Shown piece by piece: positions 28,071-36,466 of a stretch of DNA of 64,000 nt. Numbering within the stretch: position 1 is the first letter of the stretch; each line of letters starts with the position of its first letter. Position numbers and translations under genes: made by a program. Location of the stretch: positions 1 through 64,000 of the IMG/VR virus record IMGVR_UViG_3300010399_000040. One strand, given 5' to 3'. The DNA comes from a virus. A model generated the notes under the pieces. That model saw only the letters and a list, made by a program, of their open reading frames with translations. It was not told where the DNA came from and did no database searches.

Positions 28071-29595
28071 GTGCGTCAGCTTCTGCTGGCCTCACTACAC
28101 GCTCTACGACAAGCAGTGTGAGGTGTTCCAGAGCGTCTGGGACAACCGCTTCTCAGTGGTGCCCGCTGGACACAAGCTCGGAAAGGACTTCGTCGCGCCG
28201 CTCATAGCGTTGGTCGTCTTCCTCACGAGGCACCCGTGTCGCATACTCACGACGTCAGTCGATGGTAAGCAGCTGGAAGGCGTGCTCTGGGGCGAGATGA
28301 AGCGGCACATACAGGAGAGCAGAGTCCCGCTGCTGGCGGAGAAGGGTGGTTGCCTCCGCGTCAACCACATGATGATACGTAAGGTGTACGACGGAGAGGA
28401 GTGCGGACTCAGCTACATAATGGGACGTGTCGCTGAGTCTCCTGAAGGACTCTCCGGCCACCACATCGCGCAGACGGGAGACGGAATCTTCCGAACTCTC
28501 GCGATCGCTGACGAGTGCTCGGGCATCGACGAGCAGTGCCTCGATAAGATGACGGAGTGGAGCCAACGTAACTTGTGGATCGGCAATCCGTACGAGTGCC
28601 AGAACGAGTTCCGCTACGCAGTGAAGGGCAATCCGAACACGAACGATCCTGGTGGAGACCTCCGCGATCCTGACACAGGGAAGCTTATCCGCAAGATCAT
28701 CCGCATAACTGCCGAGGATTCGCCCAACGTCAAGTACGCGCTGCGCGAGATCGCTAACGGAAAGAAGCCGAGCGGTCGCATCATCATACCTGGCGTACTG
28801 CCCTACGACGACTACGCGTGGGCGCGGAAGTACTGGAACGCCAAGAAGCAGTGCGCGGGACTCGACGCCGACTGGTACACCGGCTCCGAAGTCCTCATGT
28901 TCCCGCCGGAATGGCTCAATCGCGCGGAATCGCTCGCGGCAGCTTTGTCAGGAAAGCGACGCGCTGGAAAGGGCCTCGGCATCGACCCAGCGGAGGGTGG
29001 AGACAACACGTCGTGGACGATCGTCGATGAGCTCGGCGTACTCGAGCAACTGTCCATGAAGACCGTCGATACGGAGCCCATCGTGAGCCGGACTTTGGCT
29101 CTCATGCGGGAGCACAACGTTCCGGCCGACCGAGTGTGCTTCGACCGTGGAGGCGGTGGCAAGGAGCACGCCGATCGTATGCGGAAGATGGGTCACCCAG
29201 TCCGCACTGTGGGTTTCGGCGAGAGCGTCGCGTTGGAGATAAAAGCGGGTAAGAACCCCGTGTCTCTGCGACGCGAAGTCAAGGAGGAGAAGTACGCCTT
29301 CGTGAACCGTCGCGCGCAGATGTACTGGGAAGCGCGAGACCTCCTCAACCCTGTGTCGAAGGTCGGTTTCGCGATCCCGAAGTCGCTGTCGCGCCTCCGG
29401 CATCAGCTTAGCGTGATCCCTCTGACGTACGATCGCGAGGGGCGTTGCTCGCTCCTGCCGAAGCACGATCCGGACCCGAAGAAGCCATCGTTCACGAAGC
29501 TCGTCGGCCACTCCCCGGACGAAGCTGACAGCTTCGTGTTAGCGTTGCACGCGATGCTGCACAAATCGCATCGCGCCGTCGCAGGAGCCGCATGA
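28039..29595 (+). CDS. terL: Terminase large subunit (CTG start proposed)
   Basis: 518 aa if started at the CTG at 28039, six bases after AAGGAGG; a GTG at 28123 would delete the YDKQCEVFQ adenine-binding Q-type motif. ATPase: Walker A region VVPAGHKLGKDFV (Asp where Thr/Ser is usual), Walker B LAIADECSG. Nuclease: GKGLGIDPAEGGDNTSW, VCFDRGGGGKEHADRM and DEADSFVLAL supply the acidic residues of the RNase H-like domain. It packages DNA into the prohead. The frame has a TGA at 28024-28026, so no ATG, GTG or TTG start is possible upstream of 28123. Confidence 0.85.
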   Translation: MDWRRLRGWRECVSFCWPHYTLYDKQCEVFQSVWDNRFSVVPAGHKLGKDFVAPLIALVVFLTRHPCRILTTSVDGKQLEGVLWGEMKRHIQESRVPLLAEKGGCLRVNHMMIRKVYDGEECGLSYIMGRVAESPEGLSGHHIAQTGDGIFRTLAIADECSGIDEQCLDKMTEWSQRNLWIGNPYECQNEFRYAVKGNPNTNDPGGDLRDPDTGKLIRKIIRITAEDSPNVKYALREIANGKKPSGRIIIPGVLPYDDYAWARKYWNAKKQCAGLDADWYTGSEVLMFPPEWLNRAESLAAALSGKRRAGKGLGIDPAEGGDNTSWTIVDELGVLEQLSMKTVDTEPIVSRTLALMREHNVPADRVCFDRGGGGKEHADRMRKMGHPVRTVGFGESVALEIKAGKNPVSLRREVKEEKYAFVNRRAQMYWEARDLLNPVSKVGFAIPKSLSRLRHQLSVIPLTYDREGRCSLLPKHDPDPKKPSFTKLVGHSPDEADSFVLALHAMLHKSHRAVAGAA

Positions 29596-29966
29596 TGCCG
29601 CGAGCTGAGCTAGTCAAAGGTGGAGTTAAAATCTTCTGCCCTGGGTGCAAAGAATACCACGTGCTAGACGCTCGGTGGGCGTTCAACGGCGATCTGGAGA
29701 AGCCTACGTTCAGTCCAAGTGGCCTGGGGAAGACTTGCTCACTGTTAATTCGCACTGGACACTACTCGCAGTTCCACAAGCAAGGCGATGGTTGCTGGTG
29801 TACGTTCAAAGAGAGGTACGGATACGATCCGGGCTTCGTATGCAAGCAGTGCCATTCGCACATAACGGACGGTCGCATAGCGTTTCTTGCTGACTGTTCG
29901 CACGAGCTTCGTGGCCAGACAGTTGACTTACCTGACATTGCGACAGGAGCTGCGCTGGAGATATGA
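29592..29966 (+). CDS. DUF6527 family protein
   Basis: 124 aa. The whole protein follows the DUF6527 layout: FCPGCKEYHVL (zinc CxxC), RWAFNGDLEKPTFSPSGLG (W-x-F-NGD-x-x-x-PTFSPS), then CHSHITDGRIAFLADCSHELRGQTVDLPD (CH-(S/T)-x-x-x-GRI-x-(F/Y)-L-x-DC-x-H-x-L-x-GQ). These small zinc proteins are common in phages; function unknown. The ATG overlaps the terL stop. It opens a block of accessory genes between terminase and portal. Confidence 0.87.
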   Translation: MMPRAELVKGGVKIFCPGCKEYHVLDARWAFNGDLEKPTFSPSGLGKTCSLLIRTGHYSQFHKQGDGCWCTFKERYGYDPGFVCKQCHSHITDGRIAFLADCSHELRGQTVDLPDIATGAALEI

Positions 29967-30178
29967 GCGATCCGTTGACGTTCCTCTACGTCGTGTTCTT
30001 CTCGGCGCTAGCGCTGCTGATCGTCTACGACGTCTACCGTTACGCGAGGTACGGCGTGCCCGGTACGATCTCGCATTGGATGTACGTCAAGGGTACGACG
30101 CGACCGTTCTACGCGTTCATGGTGGGCGTGTTCATCGGTGGTCTGGTCTTCGGGCTCGCTGCCCATTTCTGGAGCTGA
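29963..30178 (+). CDS. Small two-helix membrane protein
   Basis: 71 aa with two hydrophobic helices (FLYVVFFSALALLIVYDVY and FYAFMVGVFIGGLVFGLAAHFW) separated by a basic loop (RYARYGVPG). The loop makes a holin or membrane-anchor role possible. Coupled to the previous gene by ATGA. Confidence 0.65.
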   Translation: MSDPLTFLYVVFFSALALLIVYDVYRYARYGVPGTISHWMYVKGTTRPFYAFMVGVFIGGLVFGLAAHFWS

Positions 30179-30192
30179 CAAGGAGGTAGAAA

Positions 30193-30642
30193 ATGAGGTC
30201 GAAGTTCGTCCTGATTGCGTTATCGGTGCTGACCCTATCGACGGTAGCCCAAGCTGGTCCGCGAGCGAGGCGAGGCTACTCGCAAACGCCGCTGATTCAG
30301 TGTTCAGTTCCGGGACCGTACACTCCGGCGGTGGAGGCTCTTAGCGAAGTCAACGCCGCGAGAGCAGCTCGCGGCTTGCCGCCGTTCGCTTTTGATCCGG
30401 GCCTCTGCGACGCGGCGCGGGTGTGCGCCAACCACCGTGCCGCAACTCTCAACACGGGTCACACCGCTAACGACTTCGCAGCGCTGGCGCCCGGAGTTTA
30501 CGCTTCCGCCGCGGGGTGCGGCGGATTGGAGTGGAGCTGGGGCTGGGGGACCTGCTGCACGTACGACAACTACAGGTACGCCGGTGCGGCGTACGCTGTT
30601 GGTAGGGACGGTAAGCGCTACATGCACATCTTCGTGCGGTAG
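30193..30642 (+). CDS. Secreted CAP/SCP-domain protein
   Basis: 149 aa preceded by AGGAGG. Signal peptide (MRSKFVLIALSVLTLSTVAQAG with a probable cut after AQA) followed by a CAP domain: VEALSEVNAARAARGLPPFAFDPGLCDAARVCANHRA (the L-x-x-(H/N)-(N/D)-x-x-R...L-x-x-x-A-x-x-x-A helix) and a C-terminal YAGAAYAVGRDGKRYMHIFV. The usual metal-binding His in HTANDF is plausible. Exported proteins of this type are rare in phages; it may act on the host envelope. Confidence 0.78.
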   Translation: MRSKFVLIALSVLTLSTVAQAGPRARRGYSQTPLIQCSVPGPYTPAVEALSEVNAARAARGLPPFAFDPGLCDAARVCANHRAATLNTGHTANDFAALAPGVYASAAGCGGLEWSWGWGTCCTYDNYRYAGAAYAVGRDGKRYMHIFVR

Positions 30643-30663
30643 CTAACTCCAAGGAGGTTCGGT

Positions 30664-30909
30664 ATGTTTCGCCTGGCCCTGTTAGTTCTGCTGATCGCGT
30701 GCTCCGACGTGTTCGCTCAGTGCCCGAACGGCCGATGCCCTGCTCAATCGAGCGGCATCGTACGCTCCCGCACTGTGCAACGCGTCCGCCTGCAGCAAGC
30801 GCCGCCAGTGGTCGCTCCCGTCGCTGTCACTGTCTCTGGTTGCGCGTCGCAAGGTTGCGCATCGCAGAGCACCTCGCGTCGTTTCCACATCCTTCCCTGG
30901 CGCCGATGA
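30664..30909 (+). CDS. Small secreted Cys-rich protein
   Basis: 81 aa with an N-terminal signal (MFRLALLVLLIACSDVFAQ) and repeated short Cys motifs (QCPNGRCP and SGCASQGCASQS). Preceded by AAGGAGG. Such small CxxGxC secreted proteins are common in planctomycete genomes. Function unknown. Stop overlaps the next ATG. Confidence 0.6.
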   Translation: MFRLALLVLLIACSDVFAQCPNGRCPAQSSGIVRSRTVQRVRLQQAPPVVAPVAVTVSGCASQGCASQSTSRRFHILPWRR

Positions 30910-31355
30910 GTCGGCGGATCGTAGTACGCCTGGACTGGCGCGCCTACTTCGCTAAGTTCTGCGAGGAGCACGGTGAGCCAGTCAACTACCGCGGAAGGCT
31001 CCTCTTCCGCGATGGCTACATGTACTCAGCAACAAACCACGCCGGCCCGGAGTATTCGCCTCCGGTCGGCGAGGCTCTGTCGCAGCTCCAGAGCGAGTAT
31101 TGGACGCTGCGACGGCGCATGATACAGGAGCAGATCGACGACCTGACTTACGTCGCGGAGAGCGTGTTCCAGATGCAAGCAGGTCGCAGCGTCAAGCTCC
31201 AGCAAGTCACGTCGTACAAAGATGACGAAGGGCGTGTCAAAGTCGAGATAGGCGACGTCGACAGGGAAGCTCTTGTGGAGCGCATGAAGTGGCTAGTCGC
31301 AGAAGCTAAGTCAGCAGATGAGATGCTTCGATCCTTAGCACCGGTGACAACATGA
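30906..31355 (+). CDS. Hypothetical helical protein
   Basis: 149 aa from the ATG at 30906 (overlap with the upstream stop). Central helix bundle (LSQLQSEYWTLRRRMIQEQIDDLTYVAESVFQM) and a C-terminal helix (ALVERMKWLVAEAKSADEML). It may be a head-assembly or chaperone-like factor, but no family is recognised. Confidence 0.62.
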   Translation: MSRRIVVRLDWRAYFAKFCEEHGEPVNYRGRLLFRDGYMYSATNHAGPEYSPPVGEALSQLQSEYWTLRRRMIQEQIDDLTYVAESVFQMQAGRSVKLQQVTSYKDDEGRVKVEIGDVDREALVERMKWLVAEAKSADEMLRSLAPVTT

Positions 31356-31555
31356 TGACGATTAAACTTATTACTGACGACGGAGAAGTAGCTGAGTTTA
31401 CAGTTCAGGATAGCTTCGAATTGTGTAAGGCAATTCGCGATCTTGTTACGGAACGAGGTGGTTGGTTGAGCAATTTTGCGTCGCCTGGCATGCAAGAGAG
31501 CGAAGTGCCTCTGATGAGCATTCAGTTCGTTACGGAGGTTGAGCGATGCCCGTGA
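31352..31555 (+). CDS. Small hypothetical protein
   Basis: 67 aa: TIKLITDDGEVAEFTVQDSFELCKAIRDLVTERGGWL, a ubiquitin-like or small alpha/beta pattern. The stretch uses more A/T-rich codons than its neighbours, suggesting separate acquisition. Unassigned. Confidence 0.55.
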   Translation: MMTIKLITDDGEVAEFTVQDSFELCKAIRDLVTERGGWLSNFASPGMQESEVPLMSIQFVTEVERCP

Positions 31556-31737
31556 GGAGTAACGTAGGTCGCCGTGACGGGCACGTCGCGACGAGCGACG
31601 TCGTAATCTACACCGACGAGGAGTTCGAGTTCCTCAAGGCAGTCGACAAGTACAAGCGCGAGAAGCGCAGACCCTTTCCAACTTGCTCCGAGATACTCGC
31701 TATCGCCCGTGCGCTGGGCTACAGGAAGGTGGCGTGA
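31546..31737 (+). CDS. Small hypothetical protein, HTH-like
   Basis: 63 aa: SDVVIYTDEEFEFLKAVDKYKREKRRPFPTCSEILAIARALGYRKV. The C-terminal part (PTCSEILAIARALGYRKV) resembles a winged-helix recognition segment. The stop overlaps the portal ATG. Confidence 0.58.
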   Translation: MPVRSNVGRRDGHVATSDVVIYTDEEFEFLKAVDKYKREKRRPFPTCSEILAIARALGYRKVA

Positions 31738-34700
31738 TGAACCGCCTCTGGGTTAACGATCCGATACTCGTCAACAAGCTTGAAGAGATGGAGAAGCGTA
31801 TGATCGCGAACGAGACGGGCATGTCTCGCGTCGCGTTGTTGGCGCAGATGTTCGATCCTCGACGTGACATCGACAACGAATGCGGATACCCGAAGAACAC
31901 GTTCTGGAGCGCCGACCAGTACCAGGATTTGTACGAGCGTGAACCCGTCGCGAACCGTGCGATACAACTCTTCCCGAAGGAAGCGTGGCAACGCTTACCG
32001 AGCATCTCCGAGGACGAGGACAGTCGGCACTTCACGAAGTTCGAGCAGGCGGTGCAGGACTTCTCTCAGAAGCTCAGCGCCAGTTCGTGGCACTCTGACA
32101 CGACCGGCGTCACGTTGTGGGAGCATTGTCACCGCATCAACACACTGTGTAGGGTCGGTTCGTTCGGTCTGCTGCTGATCGGCCTCGACGACGGCAAGGA
32201 CTTGAGTGAACCCGTCGACGGCATGGTCACGGTCAACCGCCGCTTGGAGCCCATCTACAGGGTGGACGCAGAGGGCGATCCTGTGCTCAACTCCGCGGGA
32301 AAGCCTACGCAAGCCGGCGTGCGAGTAGTGAAGGAGGGTGATGCTGTCCCAGCTTTTCCTGATGGGCCGATCCTCCGCAACGAGCTCACTGCGCTGCGCA
32401 ACCCTGTCAAGCTGACGGAGGACCAAATCAAAGCGGGCGTGCGTCAGACGCCCGCTCTCAACGATGCGGAGGCGGCGGTCGTCGCTAAGTGGGAACGAGG
32501 CTGGGTCGAGGACGCTCCTGTATACGCGCGGCGTGAGGAGGTCGTCAACAAAGTCGCGACGACGTTCAGCGACTTGACTGCGACGGGGCAGCAGAGCATC
32601 CAGGGCACCGACCAGCAGTACTTCGGTGTGCAGTTCGGTCCGACCCAGCAACCTGCTCAGAAGCCAGTCAAGGCGGGTGACGTCATCTTCATGCAGGAGT
32701 TCGGTGAGCCCCTGGTGCAGATCGTGCGGTACGAGTGGAACATCCGGAATCCGCGCTTTGGCATGCCAGTCATGTACCGCGTGACGCTCAATGATCCCAG
32801 GCAGGTGCACAGCGGCGTCGGCTTGCCTCTCGCGACCGTCTTCGTCCACTGGAGTCGCGTGATCCACGTCCACGACAGCTACTCCAACCCCGGGTCGTCG
32901 CGCATCTTTGCTTACCCGGCGCTCATGCCGATCCTTAATCCCGTGCTCGACATAAAGAAGGTGCGCGGGGCCAGTGCGGAAGCTTACTGGAAGAACTGCC
33001 TCGCGTCGCTCAGTCTTGAGACGCATCCGCAGCTCGGTGGCGACGTGGACGTCGACAAGCAATCGCTGAAAGACATGCTGGAGCAAAAGAACAACGGGCT
33101 CCAGCGCGACATCATCCTCACTGGAATGACAGCCAAGACGATCGCTCCGCAGGCGGTCGATCCGACGCCGTACATCGCTACGCAGATCGAAGCCATCTGC
33201 ATCCAGCTAGGGTGTCCGATACGCGTGTTCAAAGGCGCGGAGCGTGGTGAGTTAGCCAGCTCCCAGGACGACGCTGATTGGAACGACCGGATCATGGGAT
33301 ACTGCAACGGGTTCTGCACACCCTACATCATCGCGCCGCTATTCGACAGGCTCATCATGTTCGGTTCGCTGCCCGAACCCGAGTCGTACACTGTTAAGTG
33401 GCCGGACCCGGAAGCTCTCGGCGACGCTGAGAAAGCGACCGTCGGGCTCACGCTCACTCAAGCGATGGCGGCGTATAACCAGGGCGACGTCAAGATGCTC
33501 GTCGGCGTTGAGGACTACATGGTGGGCGTGCTCGGCATGGACCAGGACAAAGTGGAGGAGTGGGTCAAGAACGCGCAGAAGGCGGCCGAAGACGAGCAAG
33601 CCGATCAGCAGGCTCTCGCTGACGAGCAAGGTTTCGAGCCTGCGCCTCCGCCGGGTTTTCAGACGCCCGTCGACGACAGCGAGACGCCCGTCGACGACAG
33701 CGAACCATTGGCGAACCTCCGCAGCGCTTGGAACGCGTTCTGCGCCACAGGCGAAGGCGGTGGAGTCGATCCTACGTGCTCTTCATCCGAGCATTCTTCG
33801 GCAGCTGACTCTAGCGAGAAGCTAGCCAGATCGCTGACTCAGCAATCTAAGGCGGCCGCTTCTCAGGGCGTACACGAAGTCGCCGACGCCTACGCGCACG
33901 CTGCTCAAGCGACTCGTGAGGTAGCCGGCAAGCACCGCGAGCTAGCTCAGGAACTCGCTAAAGACGAGCGAGTGGCTGCTTCACAGAGTAAAGTGGCTGC
34001 GGCGGAACGTCGAGTCGCTGAGGCGAAGCAGAAGGAGGCTGATGCGCGAAGGAAAGTCGAGGCGCTCCGTCAGAAGTACGGTATAGCTGCCAACGAGTGG
34101 AGCGATGCTGCGCGCGAGGCGGCGCTAGAAGCACGGCGGGCGAAGATGGCGGGCAAGGAAGTTCCGGAGCACCTCATGGAAGCGGAGCATTTGCTGCACC
34201 TGGGTCACCTCAGCACCGAGGTGAGAGAGGTCGCGGAGCACCTCGCGACCGGCCACTTCGGCGTCGAAGACATCGCTACCGTCGTCGGTTCCGCTCTCAA
34301 ACCTCTTGCGCTCAAAGTCGGCGAAGCTTTGCAGCGGGTGCCTGGTGCGAAGGCTGCTGGTCACGCGTTGGTCGCTCTCCACGACAAGTGCAGAGACATC
34401 GCTCACGCCGCGATTGTTCGCGCTATAGAGAGGTACGGGCACGGGGCAGTCAGCGCGGCGATCGGCGTCGGCGGGTTCGCATCGACGATGGCGGCGAAGA
34501 GCGTCGGACTTGGCGCGGCTGAGGCGGTCGGCCACAACGCTGCGAAGTACGTGGGGGCGATGCCGATCCTCGCGCTCGCTGAGGTTGGCCACCAATTGGG
34601 CGTCGTAGCGCCTCACACGAAGCTCGACAAAGGGTTGACGTACACCGCCACCAAGTTGTTCGTGATGAGGGAGGCGGCGCACATCATCGCGCGGAGCGCC

Positions 34701-35666
34701 GTCAGCAAGGTGATCAGTAAAGTGACTGGAGGCAAGGCGCCTGTGGGCAACGCAGATATCGTCGGCGAGATACTCAAGGAGGTCGGAGACAAGTTCACGC
34801 ACGAAGCGAAGGCGGACTCGCTCCTGCTTCAAGGCGACGGCGCGGACCACATGTTCAGCGCGTTGGAGTCGCTTACGACCAACGCGTTCTGCGCTACAGG
34901 CGAAGGTGGTGGAGTCGATCCGACCTGCAGTCCAAGCGGTGGCCGCGGCGGCGGTGGCGACGCTGCGAAGGGGCTCAAGGGCAGCGGTACGAAGGAGGAT
35001 CCGTACCAGTGCGGTGCTGACATCGAGAAGGCAGCGGTGCTCCTCGCGGGTGGACACCACATCACGCTCGCTCAACCGGACCAGGTGTCTTCGCTCCTCG
35101 ACAAGATCGCTTCCGTCGTGAGCCAAGCGAAGGCAGCCGGCAAGGAGGCTCCGAAGTACAACCTGTGCAACGTTAGCGTGCCGAAGACGAACCTCTTCTG
35201 CCAGGACAGCCTCGGCATACCGCGCATCAAGATGCCTCAGCTCGACGGTAGCCCTCTCTCTGGAACTAAAGCTGCCGGTATGCCGCGCGAGAAGAATGGC
35301 AACGTCGACGTGGGCCCGGCGTTCATCGAGTACATGGCCTCGAAGGGAGTGACGCACACCGACGAGATTGTCTCAGCGTCGCACCTACGTGCGTCGCAGG
35401 GTGAGCTGGTCGGGAGCAAGGTCGCGGGCATGGTGAGGGCGGCGGAGGAGCACAAGTTCGATCCGACGAAGGGAGCGATCTACGTCACGAAGGACAACTA
35501 CATCATCGACGGGCACCACCGCTGGGCGACCATCGTGGGCTTGTCATATGCAGAACGTAAAGACATACGGATGCCAGTGCGTCGGTTGAACATCGACATC
35601 GGTACCGCGCTAGATCACGCGAACCAGTTCACTAAGGACATCGGGATCGCGCCGCAAGCAGGATAA
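31737..35666 (+). CDS. Portal protein with C-terminal ParB-like effector domain
   Basis: 1309 aa, about twice the usual portal length. Residues about 1-640 are a DUF1073-type portal (VANRAIQLFPKEAWQRLP, LLLIGLDDGKDLS, VIHVHDSYSNPGSSRIF, DDADWNDRIMGY). After a PVDDSETPVDDSE linker the motif NAFCATGEGGGVDPTC occurs near residue 666 and again near residue 1050, flanking a helical/hydrophobic section. The C-terminal about 240 residues begin DPYQCGADIEKAAVLL, contain YNLCNVSVPKTNLFC and end in a ParB/Srx-like core (GAIYVTKDNYIIDGHHRW). Such fusions occur in phage-borne toxins or injected effectors. Confidence 0.85.
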   Translation: MNRLWVNDPILVNKLEEMEKRMIANETGMSRVALLAQMFDPRRDIDNECGYPKNTFWSADQYQDLYEREPVANRAIQLFPKEAWQRLPSISEDEDSRHFTKFEQAVQDFSQKLSASSWHSDTTGVTLWEHCHRINTLCRVGSFGLLLIGLDDGKDLSEPVDGMVTVNRRLEPIYRVDAEGDPVLNSAGKPTQAGVRVVKEGDAVPAFPDGPILRNELTALRNPVKLTEDQIKAGVRQTPALNDAEAAVVAKWERGWVEDAPVYARREEVVNKVATTFSDLTATGQQSIQGTDQQYFGVQFGPTQQPAQKPVKAGDVIFMQEFGEPLVQIVRYEWNIRNPRFGMPVMYRVTLNDPRQVHSGVGLPLATVFVHWSRVIHVHDSYSNPGSSRIFAYPALMPILNPVLDIKKVRGASAEAYWKNCLASLSLETHPQLGGDVDVDKQSLKDMLEQKNNGLQRDIILTGMTAKTIAPQAVDPTPYIATQIEAICIQLGCPIRVFKGAERGELASSQDDADWNDRIMGYCNGFCTPYIIAPLFDRLIMFGSLPEPESYTVKWPDPEALGDAEKATVGLTLTQAMAAYNQGDVKMLVGVEDYMVGVLGMDQDKVEEWVKNAQKAAEDEQADQQALADEQGFEPAPPPGFQTPVDDSETPVDDSEPLANLRSAWNAFCATGEGGGVDPTCSSSEHSSAADSSEKLARSLTQQSKAAASQGVHEVADAYAHAAQATREVAGKHRELAQELAKDERVAASQSKVAAAERRVAEAKQKEADARRKVEALRQKYGIAANEWSDAAREAALEARRAKMAGKEVPEHLMEAEHLLHLGHLSTEVREVAEHLATGHFGVEDIATVVGSALKPLALKVGEALQRVPGAKAAGHALVALHDKCRDIAHAAIVRAIERYGHGAVSAAIGVGGFASTMAAKSVGLGAAEAVGHNAAKYVGAMPILALAEVGHQLGVVAPHTKLDKGLTYTATKLFVMREAAHIIARSAVSKVISKVTGGKAPVGNADIVGEILKEVGDKFTHEAKADSLLLQGDGADHMFSALESLTTNAFCATGEGGGVDPTCSPSGGRGGGGDAAKGLKGSGTKEDPYQCGADIEKAAVLLAGGHHITLAQPDQVSSLLDKIASVVSQAKAAGKEAPKYNLCNVSVPKTNLFCQDSLGIPRIKMPQLDGSPLSGTKAAGMPREKNGNVDVGPAFIEYMASKGVTHTDEIVSASHLRASQGELVGSKVAGMVRAAEEHKFDPTKGAIYVTKDNYIIDGHHRWATIVGLSYAERKDIRMPVRRLNIDIGTALDHANQFTKDIGIAPQAG

Positions 35667-35692
35667 ATAACAACACCCAGCGAGAAGCCAGC

Positions 35693-36466
35693 ATGAGACT
35701 ACGTTTCGAACAACTCGAATCGCGAACCAACCCCTCGACCGACGTGTTCGGCATCGACCACGCGGCTTTGTATCCCGGCGTCCCCGAGGTCATCGCGTAC
35801 GGCGATTACAACGGCGACGGCCGGCAGGACGAAGCGATCGTCGCCGGTCGGGGTGGCGGGCCAGCCTCCACGGTCATCTCCGACGCGGGTAGCGGACAGA
35901 ACTCGCCGAACCCCGACCCATTGTCGCCGTTCGTGCTGTTCAAGGATTTCGTGATGGAGCCGTCAGCCCGCATGGGCATCACGGTTGCCTCGATGCGCTC
36001 CGCCGACAACACGCATGACATGCTCGTGTACGCTTCGGATTTCGGCGGCGGCCCGCGCGTCGTCGTGCAAGACCTCATGAAAGGAACGATTACCTCGTTC
36101 TTCGTGATGGACCAGAATTACTACGGCGGCATCCATCTCACCGAGGCCGGGCCGAATTACTCCATCGTCAACGGCTTCCCCGTGGCACTGCCCGGCCACG
36201 TCAACGATATGGTTGTCGCGTTTGCCGAGGTTGGCGGCGCTCCGGAATGCACGCTGTTCAACGCGAACGGTCTGGTGAATTCGTTCTTCGCGGGGCCGCA
36301 GGATGATCGCTCTGGCGATTACCAGCCAGCGCCCGCAGCAGTCGGCGCTACGATCCTTGACGGCACACACGCGGACGGAATGATCGTCAGCAATCCGGAT
36401 GGATCGAGCACGTTCTACGACATGCTGGGACGGGTGCATGCTGATCCGTTCGCGGGGACGGATTGA
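35693..36466 (+). CDS. Host-like exported beta-propeller protein
   Basis: 257 aa. It begins MRLRFEQLESRTNPS, the N-terminal LE(D/S)RT-PS type carried by many exported Gemmata-type planctomycete proteins. FG-GAP-like repeats follow (AYGDYNGDGRQDEAIVAGRGGGP, MLVYASDFGGGPRVVV, VVAFAEVGGAP), each a short blade with D-x-NGDG or GGGPR loops, as in planctomycete calcium-binding propellers. It lies between portal and MuF genes in the same orientation, with few of the codon habits of its neighbours, so it looks like host-derived cargo. Role at the host surface or in the virion is unknown. Confidence 0.75.
   Translation: MRLRFEQLESRTNPSTDVFGIDHAALYPGVPEVIAYGDYNGDGRQDEAIVAGRGGGPASTVISDAGSGQNSPNPDPLSPFVLFKDFVMEPSARMGITVASMRSADNTHDMLVYASDFGGGPRVVVQDLMKGTITSFFVMDQNYYGGIHLTEAGPNYSIVNGFPVALPGHVNDMVVAFAEVGGAPECTLFNANGLVNSFFAGPQDDRSGDYQPAPAAVGATILDGTHADGMIVSNPDGSSTFYDMLGRVHADPFAGTD

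Noticed and set aside
34125-35357. 410-aa minus-strand open frame opposite the portal
   Set aside because: Arg/His/Val-rich mirror of a gene with recognisable domains on the plus strand.
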